Below, piece by piece: positions 19,601 to 27,952 of a stretch of 64,000 nt of DNA; position 1 is the first letter of the stretch, and each line of letters starts with the position of its first letter. The DNA comes from Billgrantia saliphila. Lineage in GTDB: Bacteria; Pseudomonadota; Gammaproteobacteria; Pseudomonadales; Halomonadaceae. The stretch spans positions 1 through 64,000 of the forward strand of contig NZ_PJRN01000003.1 of the NCBI RefSeq assembly GCF_002930105.1. The letters are read 5' to 3'. The position numbers and the translations under genes are program-made. A model generated the notes under the pieces. It worked only from the letters and a program-made list of their open reading frames with translations, was not told the DNA's origin and searched no databases.

Positions 19601-19981
19601 TCAGGGGAAGCGACACGCGCCGGGCGGGCCACGGCGCGTCAGGACGTCATGCGCAGCCGCCCAGCGGGCACGAAACGGACGAGGTCGACGTGGAGGACGC
19701 GTCCGATGCGCCCAAACGGACAAGCGACGCGGCGGCCAGTGGGACGAAGCGCGCCGGCGGGCCACGTAGCGGCAGCGCGCACGCATCATCGTCGGGGCGA
19801 GAATGCAGGTCTGCACCACCCGCTCGGCGAGCCGCAGCGTTTCCGCCTGGGACAGCCCCGCCGGCAACAGACAGCTCACCAACAGACCCGCCAGCCACCA
19901 GCGCGAACGCAATCGACAGCGTGTCACCGCCCCCGAGGGCGGGCTGTCGGTGCGCTGGTGCGTGATCGGGGCGGCGGTCAT
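19601..19981 (-). CDS. Possible small exported protein (doubtful)
   Basis: The 602 bp between secA and dciA hold no recognisable gene. One minus-strand frame of 126 codons has a credible signal peptide: arginines, then WWLAGLLVSCLLPAGL and a possible cleavage after LSQA. The rest is strongly Arg/Pro rich and resembles no family I know. No convincing ribosome-binding site precedes the ATG, and competing frames are open on the other strand. In Pseudomonas an M23 peptidase gene lies between secA and the DUF721 gene; nothing like it is visible here. Confidence 0.25.
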   Translation of the reverse strand: MTAAPITHQRTDSPPSGAVTRCRLRSRWWLAGLLVSCLLPAGLSQAETLRLAERVVQTCILAPTMMRARCRYVARRRASSHWPPRRLSVWAHRTRPPRRPRPFRARWAAAHDVLTRRGPPGACRFP

Positions 19982-20124
19982 GCTGTCGACGAACTCCGAG
20001 CGTGATAGGCTGTGACATGTCGGGCGCCGGCGGTGAACGCCGGTCAGTACGTTCCGAGGCAGACGGTGTCATCCGGCCTGCCCGCTGTCATCCGGACAAG
20101 GCTTCCGCCCCGAGAAACAAGCCC

Positions 20125-20586
20125 ATGAGTATAAAGGTTAAGCGTTCACGAGCCCAGCCCATGTCGCGCCTGCTCGATGGCCGCGGCGAACTGGCTCCGC
20201 TGATGCGCATCGCGAAGTCGATCGCCCATGCCCAGCAGCACCTGCGCGACCACCTGCCCGAAGAAGTTCGCGATCATGTTTTCGTCGGCGGATTTCGTGA
20301 TGGCAAGCTGACGTTGCTCACCGATCGCGCCGTATGGCTGACCTGGCTGCGCTACGAACAGCCCCGCTTGCTCGAACTGCTGCATCGCCTGCCCGAGTTC
20401 GCTCCGGTAAGCGGCTTCACCCTCAAGGTGCGGCCGGTGCGCCCCGTCAAGGCACCCCTTCGCCAGGTTCGCCGGCTCCCGGCCCCGGCCGCCGACGAGA
20501 TATCCGCTTGCGCTGCCGACGTCGACGATCCAAGACTCAAGCATGCACTGGAGCGACTCGCCTCGCACGCCGAGCGAGACGAGTAG
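20125..20586 (+). CDS. dciA: DUF721 protein, DciA-type helicase loader
   Basis: A protein of about 153 aa with the N-terminal DUF721 fold: basic start, MSRLLDGRGELAPLMRIAKS, then LPEEVRDHVFVGGFRDGKLTLLTDRAVWLTWLRYEQPRLLELL. DciA proteins load the replicative helicase DnaB in bacteria lacking DnaC-type loaders. The C-terminal half is Pro/Arg rich and probably flexible. The gene is divergent from secA, as in related gammaproteobacteria. The ATG at 20125 is chosen because similarity to the family begins there; the earlier in-frame start at 20002 adds only low-complexity sequence. Confidence 0.8.
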   Translation: MSIKVKRSRAQPMSRLLDGRGELAPLMRIAKSIAHAQQHLRDHLPEEVRDHVFVGGFRDGKLTLLTDRAVWLTWLRYEQPRLLELLHRLPEFAPVSGFTLKVRPVRPVKAPLRQVRRLPAPAADEISACAADVDDPRLKHALERLASHAERDE

Positions 20587-20591
20587 CGCCG

Positions 20592-20858
20592 CTACTTCAG
20601 CTGGTAGTTGACGTCACCCACCTCGACCTCGCGAATGTCGTCGTAGGAGACGGTGACGCCGTTGATGTCGCCCGGTTCTCCCTCGTGCTCCAGCAGATTG
20701 GTTTCGGGGACGACCTTCACTCCGGTGACCCCGACGTGCTGCACACGTGCCGAGAAGCGCTTGCCTTCGCGTTCGACCACCAGACGCTCGCCGAACATGC
20801 AGCGCCCAACCTGTTCTTTCAGCTCCTGCTTGCTCACTTCCATTTGCTTGGTCGTCAT
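20592..20858 (-). CDS. Hypothetical small protein
   Basis: An 88-residue acidic protein that I do not recognise. It starts MTTKQMEVSKQELKEQVG, has no signal peptide or membrane segment, and its spacing of Val, Thr and Glu residues in the second half suggests a small beta-rich fold. CTCTCCTTCCTCTC just after 20858 gives a strong GAGAGGAAGGAGAG ribosome-binding region on the minus strand, supporting real translation. It is convergent with dciA, with only 5 nt between stop codons. Confidence 0.7.
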   Translation of the reverse strand: MTTKQMEVSKQELKEQVGRCMFGERLVVEREGKRFSARVQHVGVTGVKVVPETNLLEHEGEPGDINGVTVSYDDIREVEVGDVNYQLK

Positions 20859-20999
20859 CGCTCTCCTTCCTCTCTCGGTTCCAGGGTCGCTCCTTCACTG
20901 TAGGAGATGGCGACGCCAAACACAGGACAGGTCGAGATGGAGATTGCCCGGCGGCGGACGCTATGCTGTCGGCTGCGCCCCGATTCCAGGAAAATCCGC

Positions 21000-21302
21000 A
21001 TGACACTCAGCAAGACACAGTCCAGCTTCTACCGACGCCTCTACCTGGCCCACCTGATCGAGCATGGCATCGCCAGCGTGCCGGCTCTCGTCGAGGCCAC
21101 CGGCATGCCTCGGCGCACCGCGCAGGATACGCTCAAGGCGTTGGAAGAACTGGACGTGCGCTGCGAGTTTCGACCCACGCCGGGTGAGCGTCACAATAGC
21201 GGCCGCTATGCGATCGTCGACTGGGGCCCTATCGATCCGTCCTGGGTGGCACGGCATGTCGACCGGATTCGCGTCGCGCTGGGCTATCCTCCGCTGGTAT
21301 GA
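21000..21302 (+). CDS. Small winged helix-turn-helix protein
   Basis: The 100-residue protein contains LAHLIEHGIASVPALVEATGMPRRTAQDTLKALEELDVRCEF, a helix-turn-helix followed by a short wing (RHNSGRYAIVDWGPI). The layout resembles small FaeA-like or MarR-like DNA-binding domains with no ligand domain. AGGA lies 8 nt before the ATG at 21000. Its stop overlaps the start of the lipoprotein hydrolase gene (ATGA), so the pair is co-translated and the regulator may control its own operon. Confidence 0.8.
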   Translation: MTLSKTQSSFYRRLYLAHLIEHGIASVPALVEATGMPRRTAQDTLKALEELDVRCEFRPTPGERHNSGRYAIVDWGPIDPSWVARHVDRIRVALGYPPLV

Positions 21303-22309
21303 GATGCCGCTGGATCCGGCTCATCGGGTTGGTCTGGCTGCTGCCGCTGCTGGGGTGTGCCGCCCCCGCCCTGCAATCGCCGGGGCCGAGCGCGACCGAG
21401 CCCCGCCTGGCGGATTTCCATTTCGTCGCTGACGATGGCTATCGCCTCCCGCTGCGCCACTGGCCCGCTGAAGGAAACCGCAACGCCGTAGTGCTGGCAG
21501 TACATGGCTTCAATGACCACGCCGGCAGCTTCGACGTGCTCGCCCGAGCCCTCTCGCCCCACGGCATCGAAGTCTACGCCTACGATCAGCGCGGCTTCGG
21601 CACCACCGAGCAGCGCCGGGTGTGGGCCGGGCACGAGCGCATGCGCAGGGACGCAACGCTGCTGGCACGCCAGCTGCGCGCGAGATATCCCGACACGCCG
21701 CTCTACCTGGTGGGCAAAAGCATGGGTGGCGCGATCGCAATTCTCGCCATGACCACGCCCGATCCGCCTCCCGTCGACGGCAGCGTGCTGATCGCTCCGG
21801 CCACCTGGTCCCGGAGCACCATGCCCTGGTACCAGCGTCTCGGCCTATGGCTCGGAGTGCGGCTGATTCCTCAGGCGACGTTCTCGGTGAGCAACGCGCA
21901 TCGCCTGGGCATCGAGCCTACCGACGACGCGTGGATCAAGCGCAAGCTGGCCAAGGATCCGCTGATTCTACGCAGCGCACGGGTCGATACGCTCCATGGC
22001 CTGACCCAGGCCATGGACGAAGCGCTCGCGGCGGCCTCGCAACTGCCGTCACCGACGCTGGTGATGTACGGAGATACGGACGAGGTGGTACCGGCCGAAG
22101 CGTTCTGTGCCCTGCTCAAACGCCTGCCACGGCACGAAGGCGTCCGCATGGCGCTCTATCCCGGTGGCTATCACATGCTCACCCGCTATACCCAACGCCT
22201 CCGCACCGAGCGCGACCTGATAGCTTGGCTGCTCGACAATGACGCCGCGCTCCCCTCGGGCAACGGGATCGAACCGGAATCGGCGCAACGCAGCCTTTGC
22301 GATGCCTGA
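21299..22309 (+). CDS. Alpha/beta hydrolase lipoprotein (monoacylglycerol lipase-like)
   Basis: A signal peptide ending in the lipobox LLGC (Cys20) marks a membrane-anchored lipoprotein. The hydrolase fold follows: oxyanion region VHGFNDHAGSF, nucleophile Ser141 in GKSMGG, acid Asp near 259-261 in MYGDTDEVVP, and His292 in GGYHMLTR. Similarity is to lysophospholipase/monoacylglycerol lipase of the PldB-like clan. The substrate is likely a lipid ester in the periplasm or envelope, which is an inference. It is coupled by a 4-nt overlap to the upstream winged-helix gene. Confidence 0.88.
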   Translation: MRCRWIRLIGLVWLLPLLGCAAPALQSPGPSATEPRLADFHFVADDGYRLPLRHWPAEGNRNAVVLAVHGFNDHAGSFDVLARALSPHGIEVYAYDQRGFGTTEQRRVWAGHERMRRDATLLARQLRARYPDTPLYLVGKSMGGAIAILAMTTPDPPPVDGSVLIAPATWSRSTMPWYQRLGLWLGVRLIPQATFSVSNAHRLGIEPTDDAWIKRKLAKDPLILRSARVDTLHGLTQAMDEALAAASQLPSPTLVMYGDTDEVVPAEAFCALLKRLPRHEGVRMALYPGGYHMLTRYTQRLRTERDLIAWLLDNDAALPSGNGIEPESAQRSLCDA

Positions 22310-22395
22310 ACCGACCGACGTGGGCGCAACATGGGCGATGAACAAAACGTGGGAAAGCGGGCCAACCCAGTGCGGTGAGCAACAAGTGCGGTAAC

Positions 22396-22423
22396 AAAAA
22401 AAGCGGCGGGCAAGGCCCGCCGC
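22396..22423 (-). terminator. Terminator of the acyl-CoA dehydrogenase gene
   Basis: A 9-bp perfect stem (22403-22411 with 22415-22423) with an AAG loop has a seven-A run on its left side, which becomes a U tract in minus-strand transcripts. It lies 46 nt past the dehydrogenase stop codon. Confidence 0.85.
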
Positions 22424-22468
22424 AAACCACCGATCGGTCGTCCGACCGAGAGAGATGCTCGGCTGCCG

Positions 22469-24280
22469 TCAGATCTCGAAGCCGAGTCCGAAGTCCTCCG
22501 GTGAAAGCGCCATCAATGACTCGGCGCCGGCCTGCAGGGCGCGCGCGTGCGCCTGCGTGCGCGGCAGCAAGCGCTGAAAATAGAAGCGTGCGGTCTTGAT
22601 CTTGGCCTCGTAGAAGGCTGCATCGTCGCTGCCCGCGGCCAAGGCCGAGCGGGCCTGCTTGACCGCCCGAGCGAAAAGGTAGGCCAAGGTCACATAGCCG
22701 GAATACATGAGGTAGTCGACGCTGGCCGCGCCCACCTCCTCGCGATCGTTCATGGCCTTCATGCCGATGCCCATGGTCAGCTCGCCCCACTCGGCGTTGA
22801 GCTTGGCCAGCGGGCTGACGAATTCCACCAGCTCGGGGCTACCCTCTTCCGCCTTGCAGAACTTGTGGATCTCCTTGGTGAAGAGCTTGAGGCTTTCACC
22901 CTGGCTCATCAACACCTTGCGTCCCAGCAGGTCGAGGGCCTGGATGCCGGTGGTGCCCTCATAGAGGCGCGTAATACGCGAATCGCGGACCAGCTGCTCC
23001 ATGCCCCACTCCTGGATGAAGCCATGCCCGCCGAAGACCTGCACCCCTTCGTTGGTGGCCTCGAAGCCCACCTCGGTGAGGAACGCCTTGACGATCGGTG
23101 TCAGCAGGCCGAGCAGGATTTCGGCACGCTCGCACTCGGCGGCATCCTGGCCGTGCTCGACCAGGTCGAGCAGTTGGGCGGTATAGAGCACCAGCATGCG
23201 GCCACCCTCGGCGAAAGCCTTCTGGGTCAGCAGCATGCGTCGCACGTCGGGGTGAACGATGATCGGGTCGGCGGGCTTCTCGGGCGCCTTGGGTCCCGAC
23301 AGCGCGCGCATCTGAAGGCGATCGCGGGCATATGCCAGGGCGTTCTGGAAGCTCGCCTCGGTCAGGCCCAACCCTTGGATGCCCACCCCCAGACGAGCGG
23401 CATTCATCATGGTGAACATGCAGGCCAGACCCTTGTTGGGCGGGCCAACGAGAAAGCCGCGAGCGGCGTCGAAGTTCATCACGCAAGTGGCGTTGCCGTG
23501 GATGCCCATCTTGTGTTCGAGCGAACCACAGGCCACACCGTTGCGCTCGCCGGGATTGCCGTTGGCATCGGGCAGGAACTTCGGCACCACGAACAGCGAG
23601 ATGCCCTTGGAGCCTTCGGGCGCATCCGGCAGCTTGGCCAGCACCAGGTGGACGATGTTCTCAGCCAGGTCGTGGTCGCCGGCAGAGATGAAGATCTTGG
23701 TGCCGGTGAGTTCGAAGGCGCCGTCGGCGGTCGGTACGGCACGGGTCTTGATCAGGCCCAGGTCGGTGCCACAGTGCGGCTCGGTCAGGCACATGGTGCC
23801 GGTCCACACGCCCTCGACCAGCTTGGTCAGGTAGGTGGCCTGCTGTTCCTCGGTGCCATGGTGACGCAGGGCGTCGGCGGCGCCATGTGACAGGCCGGGG
23901 TACATGCCCCAGGCCAGATTGGTAGAGCAGATCATCTCGTTGAGCACCAAGGCCAGCGAGTGGGGCAGTCCCTGGCCACCGTGGGCGGGCTCGGCAGCCA
24001 GGCTCGGCCAGCCGCCTTCGACGTACTGCCGATACGCGTCCCTGAAGCCCTTGGGTGCCTTGACCTCACCACCCTCAAGCAAACACCCCTCCTGATCGCC
24101 GCTCTGGTTCAGCGGCAACAGCACCTCGCGAGAGAAGCGTGCTCCCTCTTCGAGGATCGCGGCCACCACGTCGGGAGAGGCTTCCTCGCCAGCCGGCAGA
24201 CGGGCGTAGTGGGCAGGGAAATCCAGCATCTCATCCATCACGAAGCGCAGATCACGCAGGGGGGCCTGATAGTCGGGCAT
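22469..24280 (-). CDS. Acyl-CoA dehydrogenase with extra C-terminal domain (FadE/DmdC-like)
   Basis: This FAD enzyme introduces the 2,3 double bond of acyl-CoA in beta-oxidation. At 603 aa it belongs to the longer subgroup with a C-terminal extension, which includes DmdC (methylmercaptopropionyl-CoA dehydrogenase) and FadE12-like enzymes. Visible are the flavin/substrate segment CLTEPHCGTDLGLIKTRA, the GTKIFISAGDHD block, the catalytic Glu441 in LYEGTTGIQ, and GGHGFIQEWGMEQLVRDSRI. Chain-length preference cannot be read from sequence. It has its own upstream regulatory region with a PsrA-like palindrome. Confidence 0.92.
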   Translation of the reverse strand: MPDYQAPLRDLRFVMDEMLDFPAHYARLPAGEEASPDVVAAILEEGARFSREVLLPLNQSGDQEGCLLEGGEVKAPKGFRDAYRQYVEGGWPSLAAEPAHGGQGLPHSLALVLNEMICSTNLAWGMYPGLSHGAADALRHHGTEEQQATYLTKLVEGVWTGTMCLTEPHCGTDLGLIKTRAVPTADGAFELTGTKIFISAGDHDLAENIVHLVLAKLPDAPEGSKGISLFVVPKFLPDANGNPGERNGVACGSLEHKMGIHGNATCVMNFDAARGFLVGPPNKGLACMFTMMNAARLGVGIQGLGLTEASFQNALAYARDRLQMRALSGPKAPEKPADPIIVHPDVRRMLLTQKAFAEGGRMLVLYTAQLLDLVEHGQDAAECERAEILLGLLTPIVKAFLTEVGFEATNEGVQVFGGHGFIQEWGMEQLVRDSRITRLYEGTTGIQALDLLGRKVLMSQGESLKLFTKEIHKFCKAEEGSPELVEFVSPLAKLNAEWGELTMGIGMKAMNDREEVGAASVDYLMYSGYVTLAYLFARAVKQARSALAAGSDDAAFYEAKIKTARFYFQRLLPRTQAHARALQAGAESLMALSPEDFGLGFEI

Positions 24281-24336
24281 CTCTACTCTCCACAGAAAGT
24301 CGCCACAGAGGGTCGCTACACATTAGGGAACGTTAC

Positions 24337-24358
24337 AACTCAAGGGGTCGCTTGAGTT
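24337..24358. promoter_or_regulatory. Inverted repeat upstream of the acyl-CoA dehydrogenase gene
   Basis: AACTCAAG and CTTGAGTT form a perfect 8-bp dyad with a 6-bp spacer, 57 bp before the dehydrogenase start codon. It could be an operator or an RNA hairpin; the regulator is not evident. Confidence 0.45.
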
Positions 24359-24382
24359 CGGGCGCGTGAAGTCAGCGACCGC

Positions 24383-24402
24383 TTTCAAACATGTGTTTGA
24401 AA
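24383..24402. promoter_or_regulatory. PsrA-type operator candidate
   Basis: TTTCAAAC and GTTTGAAA form a perfect 8-bp inverted repeat around ATGT. The core CAAAC-N4-GTTTG agrees with the G/CAAAC-N2-4-GTTTG/C consensus described for the fatty-acid-responsive TetR regulator PsrA of Pseudomonas. It lies about 100 bp upstream of the dehydrogenase gene. Confidence 0.6.
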
Positions 24403-24840
24403 CTAGCCCGCAAGACGTGTCGAGTCAAGCGCCCGTTTCAATTTTCATGCCGCTTCCAGCCGCAGTGAACGGACCGTGGCTTGCGGTGTTGTCGCTCGGC
24501 TTCAATCGCGTTCCTCGCGCGGAGGTAGGGCTGGTCGCGGAGGAACGCCGCTCAAAGACCGATCGCTTCAAGCGCCCAACTTTTTAGCGCTAAACTAATT
24601 AGTCTGGGAGAATATTGTGCACAAGGAAGTTTATAGCAAACCGCCCAGTTCATATATTCGACAGAAGTGAATGGCACGCAGTCAGCGCGATCGGAGCGGC
24701 TTCGTCATGGACCGAGACTGCGGCTGAAGCGCTGATCGAGCCCCGAGCTACCAGGGCTGGGCAGCGATCGATGAGCAGGATAAAGGGAAGCCAGGGTACC
24801 GGCAGGGCCACGCCATAATCATGGCAGGCGGCCGGTGTTT
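24403..24840. other. Long non-coding spacer between ohrR and the dehydrogenase gene
   Basis: About 440 bp without a credible gene. It holds an imperfect hairpin (24508-24519 with 24536-24548, one bulge) and an AT-rich patch at 24584-24660 with small palindromes TTTAGCGCTAAA and ACTAATTAGT. No trace of an ohr gene, the usual partner of ohrR, can be read in any frame. Confidence 0.5.
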
Positions 24841-25296
24841 TCAGGGTATGGCGTCCTGCAGTCTGTCGCGCAGCGCCTCGAGGCGCGCCTTCAATTCCTC
24901 CAGCTCGTCGCAGGACTGACCGCTGGCCATCACCACGCAGTCGGGAATCTCCCGGGCCCGTTGCTGCAGCGCCCTGCCCTGCTCGGTGAGAAACATCTCC
25001 ACGACTCTTTCGTCTTCATCGCTGCGTACGCGCTGCAATAGCCCCTCCGTCGCCAGCCGCTTGAAGACCGGCGTCAGCGAACCGGTGTCGGTTCTCAGCC
25101 GTCGACTAATGGCTCCGGCACTGAGCCCATCCTCCTCCCATAGTGTCAGCAGGACGAGATATTGCGGGTAAGTCAGGCCAAGCCCCTTGAGCAGGGGCTT
25201 GTAGAACTTGGTCATCAACAGCGATGTGGAGTACAGCGTGAAGCAGAGCTGCTGATCGAGCCGTAGCTCGGAGCAGGTAGTGTCCTGGCTGGCCAT
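24841..25296 (-). CDS. ohrR: OhrR-type MarR-family regulator
   Basis: The 151-residue protein shows the OhrR signature LDQQLCFTLYSTS with the peroxide-sensing Cys18, then LTYPQYLVLLTLWEEDGLS and the winged helix ending in SDEDERVVEMFLT. OhrR proteins repress the organic hydroperoxide resistance gene ohr and dissociate when Cys is oxidised. Cys120 and Cys129 near the C-terminus could act as resolving cysteines, as in the Xanthomonas two-Cys type. No ohr gene is adjacent; instead the gene is downstream of SDR and acyl-CoA synthetase genes (70-nt gap), so its target may be different here. Confidence 0.85.
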   Translation of the reverse strand: MASQDTTCSELRLDQQLCFTLYSTSLLMTKFYKPLLKGLGLTYPQYLVLLTLWEEDGLSAGAISRRLRTDTGSLTPVFKRLATEGLLQRVRSDEDERVVEMFLTEQGRALQQRAREIPDCVVMASGQSCDELEELKARLEALRDRLQDAIP

Positions 25297-25366
25297 GCGC
25301 GAACCCCCGTTTTCTCGTGCACGGTAACGTAGCGTGCCAGCCAGTCACTGCCAAGCCCGCTGCCGT

Positions 25367-26134
25367 TCATTGCATGCGAATGCCGCCATCCAGACGGATC
25401 ACCTCACCGTTGAGCATGGGATTGGTGATGATCTGCTCGGCCAGCCGCGCAAACTCATCGGGCAGGCCCAGGCGTTTGGGAAACGGCACCGCGGCAGCCA
25501 GCGCCTTGGCCGCCTCGTCGGGAATCTCGCTCATCATGGGTGTCTGGAACACGCCGGGCGCGATGGCCATGACACGCACGCCATGACGCGACAGCTCGCG
25601 CGCCGCCGGCAAGCTCATGCCCACCACGCCGGCTTTGGAAGCGCTGTAGGCGCACTGCCCTACCTGGCCGTCGAAGGCGGCGATGGAAGCGGTATTGACG
25701 ATCACCCCGCGCTCGCCATCCTCGCCCGGCGCGTTCCGGGCCATGGCCGCCGCCGCCAGACGCATGACGTTGAAGGTACCGACCAGGTTGATCTGTACGG
25801 TGCGGGCATAGGCATCGAGGTCGGCGGGGTTGCCCTCGCGATCGACCAGCTTGGCCACGCTCACCACTCCGGCGCAGTGCACCACGCCGGCCAGACCACC
25901 CTCGCCGTCGAGCGCCACGGCCGCATCGACCGCCGCCTGCATGTCATCGGCCGAGGTGACGTCGCCGCGCACTGCGCGGGCAGCGTCACCCAGCTTTTCG
26001 GCATGCGCCTCGACGGCATCGCTGAGGTCGCACAGCACCACCCGGCCACCGCCGGCGACGATGCGCTCGGCGGTGGCCGCCCCCAGGCCGGAGGCGGCGC
26101 CTGTAATCAGAAACGTACGGTCCTTCACTTGCAT
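25367..26134 (-). CDS. SDR-family 3-hydroxyacyl-CoA dehydrogenase (HSD17B10-like)
   Basis: A classical short-chain dehydrogenase of 255 aa: nucleotide motif TGAASGLG at residues 11-18, NAG-equivalent HCAG near 87, Ser150, Tyr163 and Lys167 in [23 protein letters not shown], and PGVFQTPMM after it. This pattern resembles the type II 3-hydroxyacyl-CoA dehydrogenase branch, which oxidises 3-hydroxyacyl-CoA with NAD+, including 2-methyl-branched substrates. It starts 17 nt after the acyl-CoA synthetase stop, so both are probably one transcript. Confidence 0.88.
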   Translation of the reverse strand: MQVKDRTFLITGAASGLGAATAERIVAGGGRVVLCDLSDAVEAHAEKLGDAARAVRGDVTSADDMQAAVDAAVALDGEGGLAGVVHCAGVVSVAKLVDREGNPADLDAYARTVQINLVGTFNVMRLAAAAMARNAPGEDGERGVIVNTASIAAFDGQVGQCAYSASKAGVVGMSLPAARELSRHGVRVMAIAPGVFQTPMMSEIPDEAAKALAAAVPFPKRLGLPDEFARLAEQIITNPMLNGEVIRLDGGIRMQ

Positions 26135-26151
26135 CTATGGGTTCTCCCGGT

Positions 26152-27828
26152 TCATTTCGCTGCCGACGCACCGGCTTCCGCCTTCTCGGCGGCGTCGGCG
26201 CGCAGCTTGAAGCGCTGGATCTTGCCGCTGGGCGTCTTGGGCAGGGTGTCGACGAACTCGATCACCCGCGGGAAGGCGTGGGTAGAGAGACGCTCGCGCA
26301 CCCGCTGGCGGATTTCGTCGGCAAGCGCATCGCTGGCTTCGAAGCCGTCGCGCAGCACGATATAGGACTTGATGATCTCGCCACGGATTTCGTCGGGCTG
26401 GCCCACCGCGGCGGATTCGGCCACCGCCGGATGGGTCATCACGGTGTTCTCCACGTCGGTGGGTCCCACGCGATAGCCTGCAGTGGTAATGATGTCATCG
26501 TCGCGCCCGGCGAACTGGAAGGTGCCGTCCTCGTTGCGGATCACCACGTCGCCGGTCAGGTAGTAGCCGTTGGCGAACGGATGCTTCTCCTGCCAGGTGT
26601 AGCCGGCGAAGAAGTGCGCCGGCGAGCGCGCGATGTCCACCGCCAGCACGCCCGGCTCACCCGGAGGCAGCTCGTTGTATTCGGCATCGAGGATGGCCAG
26701 CCGATAGCCCGGCATCGGTACGCCCATGGCGCCGATGTGCTTGGGATGTTCCAGGGCGTGGTGGTTGCAGCAGGTCATGCCGGTCTCGGTCTGGCCATAG
26801 TGATCCATGACCGGGCAGCCCAGCGAACGCTCGACCCAGGTCACCACTTCGGTATTGAGCGGCTCGCCGGCGGAGCTGGCCACACGAAGCTCGAGCGTCT
26901 CATGGGCATTGTCGAACAGGCCCGAGGCCTTCATGAGACGATAGGCGGTGGGCGCAGCGGCGAAATTGGTGATGCGGTGCCGGCGCATGAACTCCAGCGC
27001 CCCTTCCGCACTGAAGCCCGCCTCGCAGAAATGGGTGGTCACGCCCAGCAGCAGCGGCCCGGCGATGGCGTAGTAGAGGCCGTAGGCCCAACCCGGGTCG
27101 GCCATGTTCCAGAAGCGGTCGCTCTCGCGCAGGTCGATGGCGAGTTCCATGTAGAGTGCGAAGGCCGGCATGCCGTAGAGCGGTACCGCCACGCCCTTGG
27201 GCTTGCCCACAGTGCCGGAGGTGAACATCTGCAGGAAGGGCTCGTCGCGACCCAGTCGCGGCGGCGTGGCCTGGATGGGCGAATGAGCCATTGCTTCGGC
27301 CCAGTCCAGGTCGGAATCGTGGCCTTCACCAGGGCCACCCACGGCAAGCACCGGCGGGCATTGAGTCAAACCGTCGAACTTGAAGCGATTGGCGTGATCG
27401 GTAATCACCAGCTTGGTATCGGCACGCCCCAGGCGATAATCCACGGCATCGGGACCGAAGGCGGTGAACAGCGGCTGGTAGACCGCGCCGATGCGCCAGG
27501 TGGCCAGCACCGCCACCAACAGCTCCGGTGAGCGCGGCAACATGCAGGCGATGCGATCCCCCACGCCCAGGCCACGCTCGGCGAACCAGCCTGCCAGCCT
27601 GGCACTCTCGGCCTCGAGTTCGGCGTAGGTCATACGATTGACGTTGCCGTGGCCATCCTCGTGCACCAGCGCGAGTACCTCGCCTCGTCCGGCACGCAGA
27701 TGACGACCGCAGCAGGATTCGTAAGCGTTGAACTTGGCGTCGCCATGGTCGTCGAGTCGGGCGATGACATCGTCGATGGAGAACCGCTCGAGGTAGGCGG
27801 AATACTCGGGAAGGGTATGGGTGCTCAT
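26152..27828 (-). CDS. AMP-dependent acyl-CoA synthetase (short/medium-chain type)
   Basis: The enzyme activates a carboxylic acid to its CoA thioester through an acyl-adenylate. The ATP-binding loop reads FTSGTVGKPKGVAVPL, the second motif YGQTETGM, the hinge GYRVGPTDVENTVMTHP, and the catalytic lysine lies in TPSGKIQRFKLR at the C-terminus. It resembles the acetyl/propionyl/medium-chain synthetase group more than FadD. The ATG at 27828 (MSTHTLPEYSAY) is used; the frame open to 27999 covers the promoter and operator region. It heads the operon with the SDR dehydrogenase. Confidence 0.9.
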   Translation of the reverse strand: MSTHTLPEYSAYLERFSIDDVIARLDDHGDAKFNAYESCCGRHLRAGRGEVLALVHEDGHGNVNRMTYAELEAESARLAGWFAERGLGVGDRIACMLPRSPELLVAVLATWRIGAVYQPLFTAFGPDAVDYRLGRADTKLVITDHANRFKFDGLTQCPPVLAVGGPGEGHDSDLDWAEAMAHSPIQATPPRLGRDEPFLQMFTSGTVGKPKGVAVPLYGMPAFALYMELAIDLRESDRFWNMADPGWAYGLYYAIAGPLLLGVTTHFCEAGFSAEGALEFMRRHRITNFAAAPTAYRLMKASGLFDNAHETLELRVASSAGEPLNTEVVTWVERSLGCPVMDHYGQTETGMTCCNHHALEHPKHIGAMGVPMPGYRLAILDAEYNELPPGEPGVLAVDIARSPAHFFAGYTWQEKHPFANGYYLTGDVVIRNEDGTFQFAGRDDDIITTAGYRVGPTDVENTVMTHPAVAESAAVGQPDEIRGEIIKSYIVLRDGFEASDALADEIRQRVRERLSTHAFPRVIEFVDTLPKTPSGKIQRFKLRADAAEKAEAGASAAK

Positions 27829-27934
27829 GGCTGGACTGCCCTCTTGTACCGGTTTGTGCTTGTTGTAAGGAACCCGTCGTCGGTCGGCGTCATGCCGTAG
27901 CCGGCTCGCGATTCGTTCTCTCTGCTTAGAGGTA

Positions 27935-27952
27935 GTTGACGTAAGCGTCAAC
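27935..27952. promoter_or_regulatory. Dyad in the acyl-CoA synthetase promoter region
   Basis: GTTGACG and CGTCAAC are perfect 7-bp arms around TAAG, about 107 bp before the synthetase ATG. It loosely resembles the TTGACGT/ACGTCAA type of site described for LiuR-like MerR regulators of acyl-CoA genes, from memory. It overlaps the TetR-type element on its right side. Confidence 0.45.
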
